Origin: Hypsibius dujardini
Lineage: Eukaryota; Tardigrada; Eutardigrada; Parachela; Hypsibiidae
Direction of reading: 5' to 3'
Assembly (NCBI GenBank): GCA_001579985.1
Contig: LRSR01007403.1
Span: forward strand, 1-44,919
DNA: 44,919 nucleotides
The notes beneath the pieces were generated by a model. That model was not told the origin of the DNA and did no database searches. It was given only the letters and a program-made list of their open reading frames with translations. This document shows, piece after piece, positions 22,410 through 32,029 of the stretch (the stretch's first letter is position 1; every line of letters begins with the position of its first letter). The position numbers were made by a program, and so were the translations under genes.

Positions 22410-23362
22410 GTGGTATATCTAGTCGCGACAGCCCGTTTCGCTGCGGCCATCGTAATCAAAGCTGCACGATCCGCTCCGTTCCTAACTGTTTCCCAACGAC
22501 GACTTCGCTCCTGGCTTCACCGAATACGGCCTATTGGCCATTATAATGGTCCTTCTTTATATGAGGGAGAGAGCATTCAATTAATTGGGCTAGAAGATAA
22601 AAGTTATCAGCTCATCTTTCGGGACCGACTAGATTAAGAAGGCAGTTTACGGTTTGTGAGTTATAAGATCAACGATGATGAGCTTGGTGGTAGTTATTTT
22701 TCAATTTTTTGAGCAGATGATTGACAAGTTAGGGCTTTTCTTAAACGAGGATGAAACCATTGATTCAACACTAGCCGTGCCCACTAACGAAACGTATTAA
22801 CTCAATACTAATGCCATCACCACCATAGAACCATCAGCCATGAATGACAACTTAGTCTTGGCATTTGCTGTACTTCCGCAAAGCGTAAAATAAGACAGCT
22901 GTATATTCTGAGATATCCGGCTTCATGTTGTCGCAACAAGTTGTAGTCCTCGCAGCGACCGCAGCAGTTGTGCTTTGCACGTTTGTCAAGATACAGTGCC
23001 GGCAGATTTCAAGCCTGGAAAGAGAAATGGCAGCTGGTAATGTGGATCGAAAGACCATGCAGCAGCAGTGGAAGTACTTCAGGAACGGAACTAAGAGATT
23101 TTCTATTTAAATGAGGACGTTGTGACATGCTTTGGACATATTTTTTTGCCGTCTCTGTGATGGATCAAATAAGGCTGCTAGGGAACGTGGCTGATGCGGT
23201 GAACAATTTCAAATCCTCGTTATTCCTGTGGGTCAATCGCGCCTACATGGGGTCTATATTTGCTTGCTACAGTACAGTTGTTCTGTGGCCAATGGACCAA
23301 CTCAGTGAAGACTTAAATCATAATCAGGCATATATTGCCGGATCCCGTTTGTGGAATAGCTA
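22410..23362 (+). pseudogene. Gr-like chemoreceptor C, exon 1 pseudogene
   Basis: Broken pieces follow the order of gene B exon 1: a TM1-like part (YLVATARFAAAIVIKAA), a TM2-like part (MVLLYMRERAFN with stops), a TM3-like part at about 22678 (LVVVIFQFFEQM), then MLSQQVVVLAATAAVV (TM4) with the coiled linker and DRKTMQQQW, then a frameshift at a T-run near 23140. TM5/TM6 follow (VMDQIRLLGNVADAV and CYSTVVLWPMDQLSED). The usual GAG|GT splice donor after EE is lost (SEDLNHN) and I find no exons 2-4 downstream. It is clearly dead; the first third is the least certain. Confidence 0.75.
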
Positions 23363-23407
23363 GCTATTTACAAGTCACTAGTGTGTCAGTATATTGTAAA
23401 GGCTCAA

Positions 23408-23697
23408 GGGGGGGGGGGGCACTGGGACAACTGCTCCTACCTATTTCATTTCTAAATTGGCGGCAGTTTTGTTTTTTGTTTGGGCAACTGAATTTTCATT
23501 TTTTTAAATTCTGAACAGGGTTGCCCCCTAAATTTTATCCGTATTCCAAGCAATACGTGTCAAAANNNNNNNNNNNNNNNNNNNNNNNNNNNNNNNNNNN
23601 NNNNNATTTCTTATGAATAAAAATTAGGAATCGCCCCCCTCCCTTCCCCGCAGCGACCCGACTTAATTAAGGGGGCAGTTGTCCTAGTGCCCCTCTC
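23408..23697. mobile_element. MITE-like inverted repeat containing an N gap
   Basis: The left end (G-run then CACTGGGACAACTGCTCC, 23420-23437) and right end (GGCAGTTGTCCTAGTGCCCC, 23674-23693) are inverted copies with two or three mismatches. A 40-N gap (23566-23605) lies inside, so true length and content are unknown. Confidence 0.6.
23566..23605. other. Assembly gap (40 N)
   Basis: A run of 40 N. Confidence 1.
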
Positions 23698-23914
23698 CGT
23701 TATCCTTCTGTCGATTGGTATCCGCGAAATATTTTTTGAACTGATGGGGCGGCAATACACTACTGGCAAATTTCAGCACAATGAAATTTGAATGTGCGGT
23801 CTCTTTTCCTCAGAGTTGGAGTTGAGGAGTTGTAATGCTTTATTGGTGTGGAAGAAGTCGTAAGGATGTGGGATTTACGAGAGTTATAGCGTTATGACAC
23901 GCTGTATGCGTCTG

Positions 23915-24015
23915 GCAGTTACAGGAACTATAAGAGGTATAAGAATTATAAGAGTTATAGGAGGTATAGTAGGTATGGGAGGTATAAGAGGTATGGAAGG
24001 TATAGGAGGTATACA
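23915..24015 (+). repeat. GGAGGTATA minisatellite, left array
   Basis: About ten imperfect 9-bp units of the GGAGGTATA/AGAGGTATA type. The same unit occurs in the opposite orientation (TATACCTCC) at 25405-25488 and 34198-34310. Confidence 0.85.
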
Positions 24016-24576
24016 TCCTGCGATGTAGTTAAAGGCTTGGAGTTGAAGTTGAGGAGTTATTGGCATCTCTGAAACCTTTTCTTGAGCTCACATGGCTGGG
24101 AGTTTGAGTTTTGGAGTTATCAGCTCAAGCTAATCAAATCACTTCCGTGCATCATGACGAATTATAACCCGTTCAACAACTAGTCCCAACACTTCATTTT
24201 TGGTAGAGGCAAATATGCAGATATTTATCAGATGTAGGTTTTAGTGAACTGAACCGCAAACTATATAATGAGCAGTCTCCGGCAAGCAATAGTCGGTAGA
24301 CGCCTGTCGCGCACTCCATTGGGCCTCTCCCTACTCGGCCAAAAAACACGATTTGCAGATCCAATATTTGCAGGTTTTAATTTAAGGAGCACGAAACCGA
24401 GCACGGAGCCACCATCCTTGCAGGACACAGTTGATGGCATCTACTAGGCAGCACACTGATTACAGCTGCTTCTTTTTGCACCCAGTCGGCGCGGTTTACG
24501 ACGCTTCTTTAATGTATGTTCAGTTTTTTCTTCTACATCCCATTCGAAGTTGTACTGCAGATTTTTAAAAACAATA

Positions 24577-25400
24577 TTTTTATAAATTCAATCTGAGGTT
24601 TTTGCAGCCACGCCCTATAGTCATGCAAGCGACGTACTGCTTTGTCTTCGTCCGGCAGGACACCTGCGGACCCTGAGGTTGGCTGCCGCAAATAATGTCC
24701 GTAACGCCTAGGAAATTTACAGCATAGCTTTTGCACGGTCGTGCGGAACTGCCAGCAGAATCCAAAGTCCACTTCTGAAAAAATACTATTTTTTAAATGA
24801 GAGAAAAATTCGACTGGGGCAAGCTCATAAAATAAATTAGCTATCAATTTTCTACATTTTACCTGGTGTTCGTCGGTGGACATCTCTCGCCAAATATTTT
24901 TAGCAACAGTTGAGAGGACATCGGCAACGTTTCCTAAAACAGCGAGGCAGGACTGGAAACGGCAAACGTGTCGATAGGACTGGCACTCTTCTGGACGAAG
25001 GAGGCTTCCTCAATGATAGTAAATGAATCTTACTCTTGAGACGCCGCATCCTAGTCCGATTCTGCCACAGTTTCACTGACACTTTTCACTTTAAAGCAGT
25101 CGGCCACGGCAGCAGAGGCCAAGCAGGCGGTTTCATGAAAATCTAAAGCATCGATAACGATCTCATCCAGAGCAGAAAGTCTGGTTCTAGCTGCTTTCTC
25201 CCAGTGCAATCGATTTCGGTGTCACAAGCAACAACGTCTAAAACAGCAGTAATCATTTTATCAATGACCTAGTAGAAGACTGCCGACATATATTAAAATG
25301 CCCGCTCATTGAAAAGGCGGACGCACCCATCACGAGCAAATGATGCTTTAGCTTAGCCGAAAGATCAGCAACGTAGAAGACCAAGCAGTGCTGAGCCTCC
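24577..25400 (-). pseudogene. Possible decayed multi-exon gene of unknown family
   Basis: On the minus strand a frame at about 25170-24862 reads LSALDEIVIDALDFHETACL and continues, with several stops, to GERCPPTNTR followed by a GTAAAAT donor. An acceptor TTTTTCAG near 24775 leads into a frame with KWTLDSAG, LGVTDIICGSQPQGP and a Cys-containing C-terminus (YVACMTIGRGC) ending at 24580. I recognise no family. The stops and uncertain exon edges mean a dead gene, a fragment or chance are all possible. Confidence 0.25.
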
Positions 25401-25404
25401 TGTT

Positions 25405-25488
25405 CTATACCTCCCATACCTCCTATACCTCCCATACTTCCTATACCTCTTATACCTCCCATATCCCTTATACCGCCCATACCCCCTA
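25405..25488 (-). repeat. TATACCTCC minisatellite, left of LTR element
   Basis: About nine imperfect units (TATACCTCC/CATACCTCC). The array is cut at 25488 by the LTR element and resumes at 34198, so the element inserted into a minisatellite. Confidence 0.9.
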
Positions 25489-25682
25489 TGTCGCGGGTAA
25501 AATATTTTCCTTTTGTTCTAGTTTCAAGGCGCGTATTCTGTTCTATTTAATTTTACGCTAAAGAAGCATTCGGCTTCTTGACATACTGTATATATATTAC
25601 TGTATTGTGTGGATACAGTTAGTTCTGGTCTTCGTCTCGTTATAATAAAGTTATTGTGAGGTTGACGTGTGTGGGCGCTACA
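25489..25682 (+). repeat. 5' LTR (194 bp)
   Basis: TGTCGCGGG...GGGCGCTACA. It contains ATAATAAAG near its 3' end as a likely polyadenylation signal. It pairs with 34003-34197. Confidence 0.95.
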
Positions 25683-25684
25683 AT

Positions 25685-25699
25685 TGGAGGTCGTACCGA
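25685..25699 (+). promoter_or_regulatory. Putative primer-binding site
   Basis: TGGAGGTCGTACCGA lies two bases after the LTR and is nearly identical to the site of the gag-only element (5249-5263). The primer tRNA is not identified. Confidence 0.55.
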
Positions 25700-25814
25700 A
25701 AAGTTATCTGTAATAACTGGTGGAACTGTGACGGTACGGGAGAGTCTATAATTTTTTTTTACAGCGAGATTCAGTGAATCCAGAGCTCTTTCAGCTGTAG
25801 TTGACGGTAAGTAA

Positions 25815-27504
25815 TTGCGATACGAACCCACAGTGGCAGACGGCCAGTCATCTACGAGAACGAGGAGTAATCGTAATCTTTCGAATATTACGATTTTTGA
25901 TATCGCCGAGGAGAGTGATCGACAAATTGCCGAAGCAAATCGAGTATCGAATCACCCTGTTGAACCGGTTGTACCGTTTCAACAGATTGAACCAGAGGGC
26001 AGTCCGAAAATCCCACTGATATTGCCATCGGAAGTCGGGAACGCTGTACAGGACTTTGAAAATTCGGAAAACGAGAATTTACAAGAACTCGACAACGTCT
26101 TAGAACCTGCACAAGGAAATTCACGACGAGGCACAAGCTGTTGTAATGGCTGTTCCTCAAGTACTTGACGCGGCGGGGGTAGCTGCTTTAGTTGTTGGTC
26201 TACAGCAAAACCTACCGGCAAGACCACAAAGTACCCATGTGAATTTGAAAGATCTACCGACTTTCAGTGGCCAGCCACACGAGGATGGAAATGAGTATCT
26301 CACCCGCTTCGAGCGATACGCAATGTATTACGGCATGACCGATGCGGATAAGGTAAAGCACTTTTTCTTGGCGTTCAAAAAGAACGTTCTGAAATGGCAT
26401 GAGGCAAATAAGGCCATTGCTACTTGGAATGAAATGAAGGCAGAGTTTTTAAAGACGTTTGGCAAATCGAGAGTTGATTACGACTTGGCGGGCGTGGCGG
26501 GTAGAATATTCGTCTCGGATGACCCCATAAATTATGTTTTTCAAATGTTGTCGTATATCGAGGCGACTAGCCCACAAGCAACGGATGCCGAACGTTGCAC
26601 TCGATTATTCGAAGGTTTGCCAAACACTCTCAAAACCGCATTTGTGCGAGATCTGCCGCGGACAGTGGAAACATTCATCAGTAGAATGCGAGATGTGGGA
26701 CGAGAGTCACAATACAATCAACGAGCAGTCATGAATGGGGTACATGTCGAATCCATCTGCTGTGACGAATGGATCATTACAGTATCCCGATAGGTCCACC
26801 CAAATGTACGATATGAGTGGGCTGGTAGGATATAATGTGCATGCTCCATTAGTATCAAACGGATTAATGGGCAATAACACTTTAAGCATCGCGGAAAGAT
26901 TGCTGCAGCAGTACGGTGTACCATGTAAGTCTGGGGTTATTACCCAATCGTTGCCAATATACCGCAGTTGTCACAAGGACCAACCGCAGCACAAATGGGT
27001 GAAATGGTAAAAGAGGTCAATCAGACAGCCGAGCTTGAAAAGCTCAAAGAACAGATTACGCGGTTATCTCTCTTAGTTGGTCAGCAAATGACCCATAATG
27101 ACCGCAGAGACGGGCCTTATCGACAGAATATTTATCACACACTACCGCCTAATAGATCCATAACGCAGGATGGGCGGCAGCAATGTTACGAATGCGGACA
27201 GACAGGGCATATAGCAAGGGCGTGTATGTCTCGAACAAATCAGCTGAACACGAGACAAAATTTTGATCGTACTAGAGGTGGTCCGCCACAGAGACCAAAT
27301 TACACTGTACAAGGTGATGCGTATCGAAGTAGTCAACCACAGACATATGAAACAGTGCAATACGAAGCAGTACGGGGCAACATACCACCTCACACATATA
27401 CGGCAGCAGTGACTAACGGAGCTCAAACCGTAAACGGTACCCAGCAAGCCCAACAAATGGGAGGGCAATTTACTAATAATTTTAACTCCCACCGTGCAGT
27501 TTAA
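25815..27504 (+). pseudogene. gag: gag pseudogene (frameshifted)
   Basis: The capsid/nucleocapsid reading is spread over frames. An N-terminal acidic part at 25815 to ~26120 moves into another frame at 26146-26793 with the Retrotrans_gag core (DLPTFSGQP, YLTRFERYAMYYG, FLKTFGKSRVDYD). Then come 26735-27010 in a third frame, and 26968-27504 back in the second frame with a Leu-rich helix (LEKLKEQITRLSLLVGQ) and one zinc knuckle (CYECGQTGHIARAC). The core aligns with the gag at 5949 (LPTFxG, FER, FLKxFGK), so the elements are relatives. At least three indels break the protein. Confidence 0.88.
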
Positions 27505-27527
27505 GGGCGAGCTGTAGTACGGAGTAA

Positions 27528-30517
27528 AAGCCCATCGAAGTAGTTGGTTTTACAGGGGCGGTCACACGTCAGGTACTATTGAATGACGAAGTGGTAACTG
27601 CAGTAATAGACAGTGGTAGTGGAATTAGCTGTGTATCTCAGTCTTGTTCAGAAAGTCGTAGTATGAAGACTGAAAAATGGGAAAGGCCTAGTGTTAGTGT
27701 TCTTTCGCGAGATACAATAGTTATTGAAGAGGCCACTAAAGTGGACGTTGAATTGGCAGGATTGAAGCTGCGTGGGACCTGTGCCGTAGTGAAGGATTTT
27801 GGCTTTGAATTGTTGCTGGGGGTGGATTTCTTAAAAAATACCCCGTTATTGTTGGACTTTCAAAACAATTTGCTTATCAATCCTAAGGAAGATACCGTGT
27901 GGGAAGCAATAAATTGCGCAGTGAGTCCACAGGTGAATTTTATGACGAATAAAAGTGGCGAAGTGAAAATTGAAACGGAGGAGGGCACGCCCACTTGCGA
28001 CAAAACGCCGGCGCAATCGGAATTATTAGTGGAGAACGAGTGTATTTTTGAGTCGGCGGAGTTGAACGGGGAACAGGAATCAGACGAATTGGAGGTTAAA
28101 GAAGAGATGTGGCTTCCTAGTGTGGCAAACGTGGATAAACTTTGGGTTCCAGGTGAAATGGGATGCAATATTGTTAAAAGAGAAATACCTATGGGTTGTC
28201 AGCTTACGGAGGAACAAAAAGACGAGATGGTGCGGGTATGCCTACAGAACGAAAAAGCGCTCCCTACCAGAACAAACCGTCTTGGTCATTGTACTATCGA
28301 AAAACACCATATCGAAACGGGAGATGGCAGACCGTTTAGGCAGCCATTGCGAATCTTCAGTCCGGCACAGCAACTTGAAATAGACAAACAAGTGCAGGAA
28401 ATGTTAGAAATGGGAGTGATTTCACCTTCTAATGGTGAATGGACGAGCAACTGTGTTGTGGTACCCAAAAAGGATGGAACAGAACGCATAGCGATTGATT
28501 TTCGTCCCCTAAAAGCATGTACTCGAAAGATATGTATCCAACAGGAAATGTTAAGGTATTGCTTGATTCAATGCATGGTAGTAAGTTTTTCACAACTCTA
28601 AATTTGTATTGCGGATACTTTAATATTGAAATAGGAAAAGAGGACAAAGATAAAACCGCTTTTATTGTTCCTGGCAGTCCTGGTGGTATGTATCGCTTTG
28701 AACGTATCCTTTTTGGCTTATGCAATGCTCCAGCTACATTCGCAAGAGTTATTGACCAAGTTTTCAAGGACATTAAGGGAACGTTTATTCTCCCATTCAT
28801 TGACAATTTCATTATACATTCCGAAACGTGGAAACTACACATGATTCACTTGGACGTAGTACTGAACAGGCTAGCCATATATGGTTTAAAAATTAAATTA
28901 AAGAAATGCAAAATCTGGTGCGAATCTGTAAAATTTTTAGGTCATCAGGTGTCAGCACTTGGAATTGCCCCTGATAATAGTAAAGTTTATGCTGTGCAAA
29001 ACTTCCCAATTCCGGTAACTATAAAAACTGTTCGCTGTTTTTTGGCCATGACAAGTTATCACAGAAAGTACATATATGATTACGCTACTATCGCCGGACC
29101 CCTGACAGCGCTGACCCGTAAGGATATGCCTTTTATTTGGCGGCCAGCACAGCAATCCGCTTTCGAAACTCTCAAAACAAAGCTCACAACTGCACCCATT
29201 CTGGCACATTACGACTCAAGACGACCGGTCGAACTGGTTACAGATGGAAGTGCAGACGGATTGGCTGCGGTTTGTACTCAAAGAGACGGTGAACACGAAC
29301 GAGTCGCTCGGATCCACGTTAGGTACTATGTACCAGGTGGCATTGAACATGTCGCATGATGGGTGGCTAGCTGTGAGACATGTCAGCATAAAAATAATCA
29401 TATTCAGAAGCCAGGGGGTTTTTTACAATTTTTGCAAGTTAAAGGACCCTTTGTAAAGGTGCACTTTGACTTCCGCAGTCTACTTTTGAAAACGCAAAGG
29501 CGAAACCAGTACATTCTGCTGGGGGTGCGTCTATTCACTAAATTCGTAATGGCAAAACCCGTTCCAGCAGCAACTGCATTTGCCGCAGCACAATTTGTAG
29601 TCAATCAAGTTATCTTACAGCATGGAATGTTGGAACAAAGCCTCACCGACAGGGGTAACCATTTTAAAAACCGACTTATGGAAGAAGTGTTACAACTGTT
29701 GGGTGTAAAGCATCTTTTCACATCCGCCTACCATCCACAGACGGATGGAATGGCCGAACGCAGTTTGAAAAGCTGTGTAAATGGTTTGTCTCATTACACA
29801 TCCGACCACGGTAAAGATTGGGATTTGTTTTTACCGTATGTTATATGGGCAATGAATACAGCCAAATCAGAAACAACCGGCTATAGCCCTTTTGAATTGG
29901 TCTATGGCCGATCTCCGGCCCAACTTTTAGATATTGCTCTTCAATATGATGGTTTAGAATCCATTGAAAATCCAACGGAATATGTCCAACATATTCAGAG
30001 ATGGCTTGAGCAGGCGAGGCAAGTTGCTTTAGAGAAAGTTAACCATACACGCAATAAGGAAGCGAATCGTTGTAATGACAAACGCTCAATAATTGAATTC
30101 AAGGTAGGTGATCTTGTTCTTGAATGGACACCGGTGACAGCAATCGGAATGGTATCTAAAATGACGCGGAAATGGAGGGGACCGATGAGAGTGGTCGAAC
30201 AGACCAGTCCGGTCAATTACATAATTGAAAGATTAAATGGTAGGCGTAAGCCATACATAGTACACGTCAAAAGACTTAAGTTGTTTTATGAAAGAGAGGC
30301 AGAAGAGTTATATCCTCTAGCTATTTTAGAGAAAGGCGTACCAGGTGGAGAGGTACAAAACACGATTGACCACGAGCCTCATAATGAGTCGGAATCACAC
30401 GAAGAGTTTGATAACGAAGATTTTAACGCTAGTCCGACTGCTTCGCGACCGAAAAGGATCATCCGTCCACCCGACCGTCCTATTAACGGAGGTGTGCTGC
30501 CTTATAAGCTCGACTAA
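27528..30517 (+). pseudogene. pol: pol pseudogene: protease, RT, RNase H stub, integrase
   Basis: Protease: VIDSGSGISCVSQSC, with an intact DSG triad. RT starts about 28150; a frameshift near 28510-28550 separates RIAIDFRPLKA from the rest. RT motif A reads TLNLYCGY (Asn for the catalytic Asp) and motif C reads FIDN for YxDD, so polymerase activity should be lost. RNase H begins at LVTDGSADGLAA but after ~20 residues runs into the end of the integrase zinc domain (YYVPGG...CETCQHK), showing an internal deletion of roughly a whole RNase H plus part of the HHCC domain. A TGA lies at 29357-29359. The integrase catalytic core keeps HFDF, LTDRG and DGMAE with 35 residues between the last D and E (DD35E), followed by a GPY/F-type module (WRGPMRVV). 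Confidence 0.9.
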
Positions 30518-30554
30518 AATCTGCCTACTATTGGATATACAGTGTATAAACACA

Positions 30555-31232
30555 ATGTCTGTTGTCGAATCGGACGCTACAAAGTGTGACGATTTGATGA
30601 ATGGCCGACTAGATTACGACATGCTGTCCCCGACTGTGTCGGACTCATTGGAGATAATGGTAAGTGACGCTGAGCGCGAGAGTTTGGAGGAGAAAGGCTT
30701 GAATGCTCTTTTAGTATGGGGCGATGAGTACAAAAAGCTCCAGGAGGCGAAGAAAGCGGAAAATATTGAGAAGGTTTTCTCTCGCAAGTGTGTGTGTGGA
30801 GAAATTAACAATGACACGACACCGATTGAACAGATCATTCCGCATGATATGCCGCATACGGAAATTGAGTGCTTAATGGTACGAGAAGCTCCTTACCAAA
30901 GCTTGGCCAAATGTCTGCACCATTGTGTCGGGATGGAAATCAAACTACCGCAAAACAAACAGGCAATCATGGTCTGCCGCATGCATTTAAAGATGTTGAT
31001 CAAACATCAGGTGTGCCCCTGCGGAGTCGCAGCGGTTAAGACGCCGCAGAAAGGATGGATGCATTGTGCGTTATTTCACCGTTGGCATGACCACTGTGCG
31101 AGTCACTGCCCCCATAGTATGAATATAGTGGAGAACAGGCGGACGGAAGCGGTGATTCTTATGAGCAAGGAGCTCCATTTAATCCAACCCCATTTTATTT
31201 CTATCGATGTGGGATTTCGGATATCCGAGTAA
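30555..31232 (+). CDS. Accessory ORF X1 of LTR element, Cys/His-rich (EHMT-ZBD-like), 225 aa
   Basis: An intact frame between integrase and env-like genes, start MSVVESDATK. The N-terminal third is acidic and Glu/Lys-rich (residues ~25-80). It is followed by a zinc-binding-like pattern: CVCG, then IECLMV, CLHHC, then CRMHLKMLIKHQVCPCG, then MHCALFHRWHDHC and CPHS. The run C-x2-H...H-x2-CxCG...C...H..H..C...CPH resembles the cysteine-rich zinc-binding domain N-terminal to the ankyrin repeats in EHMT1/EHMT2 (G9a/GLP). That assignment is from pattern memory and needs a profile search. X2 repeats the same pattern. No SET domain or ankyrin repeats are present. It survives without stops in an otherwise broken element. 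Role unknown; chromatin interaction is only a guess. Confidence 0.7.
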   Translation: MSVVESDATKCDDLMNGRLDYDMLSPTVSDSLEIMVSDAERESLEEKGLNALLVWGDEYKKLQEAKKAENIEKVFSRKCVCGEINNDTTPIEQIIPHDMPHTEIECLMVREAPYQSLAKCLHHCVGMEIKLPQNKQAIMVCRMHLKMLIKHQVCPCGVAAVKTPQKGWMHCALFHRWHDHCASHCPHSMNIVENRRTEAVILMSKELHLIQPHFISIDVGFRISE

Positions 31233-31258
31233 GCAGCCATTGTGAAGGAGTTAAGAAT

Positions 31259-32029
31259 ATGGTAACTTTAAAGGACTATGTTCGGGTAATACATCCCCAC
31301 ACAGTCTTATCAACTGAGGCCTACACTAAGATTGACAAAATCATCCAGTCTAACGGAATACTGGCCACTTTGAGTGGGTTGGCTGGCTTAGTATGCAAGC
31401 AGTGTGCGCCGGTAATAAATTACGCGACCATGGGCGTGGCCTTCCAAGCTGCGGCTCCGACGGAGGAGCTGTTCTCTATCAAAAAGGGTGTTTCAACAGG
31501 ATGCCCCTGCGCAGAATTTACGGCAGATGCACGCACTCCGTCAAACAGTCAGCAAATGGTTTTGCATCGGGTGGCACTGGGAGGCCAATGCCAGGCCAGA
31601 ATTAAAAGCGGGAATGGATTTGAAACAAATTGCTTAAATGAGCACGAGTCCGTCGGAATGTATGTCATGAATCCTACCGGCAGCAGGGTCCCAAACTTTT
31701 TGTGCATAACTCATAGGATGGACGCTGAAAACCATAAGCTGTGCTTATGCGGATGTTTCCCAATTGTGCCGAATCAAGCTGGAATTTCAATGTGCAAAAT
31801 CGGCCATCTTAATCACAAGGAGTGTGGAATACGACCATCAAATGGATGTCCCCACGGACCGTCCGTCCGAAAAAATACGGCTACCAAAGGAACCTACAAC
31901 CGTGGCGGTAGAAGTGGAGGACGGAGTGGGACATCATCCCGCTTCTCAAATAGCTCGCGGGTCTCACTGATGTCTATGGTGAGTGTTGCCTTGTTGAGCT
32001 TGATAACTGCCGTAATGGTCACTCAATGA
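31259..32029 (+). CDS. Accessory ORF X2, second EHMT-ZBD-like domain with C-terminal hydrophobic segment, 256 aa
   Basis: An intact frame 26 bp after X1 (start MVTLKDYVRV). Residues ~1-80 are unrecognised. The Cys/His series then repeats that of X1: GCPCAEF, QCQARI, NCLNEH, LCITHRMDAENHKLCLCGCF, MCKIGHLNHKEC and GCPHG. A Gly/Arg/Ser-rich linker (RGGRSGGRSGTSS) leads to a hydrophobic C-terminus of about 19 residues (MSMVSVALLSLITAVMV) that could be a membrane anchor. The stop overlaps the env-like ATG (AATGA at 32025-32029). One reading is that the hydrophobic end was once the Env signal peptide in an X2-Env precursor. The shared domain with X1 suggests tandem duplication of one acquired gene. 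Confidence 0.7.
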   Translation: MVTLKDYVRVIHPHTVLSTEAYTKIDKIIQSNGILATLSGLAGLVCKQCAPVINYATMGVAFQAAAPTEELFSIKKGVSTGCPCAEFTADARTPSNSQQMVLHRVALGGQCQARIKSGNGFETNCLNEHESVGMYVMNPTGSRVPNFLCITHRMDAENHKLCLCGCFPIVPNQAGISMCKIGHLNHKECGIRPSNGCPHGPSVRKNTATKGTYNRGGRSGGRSGTSSRFSNSSRVSLMSMVSVALLSLITAVMVTQ

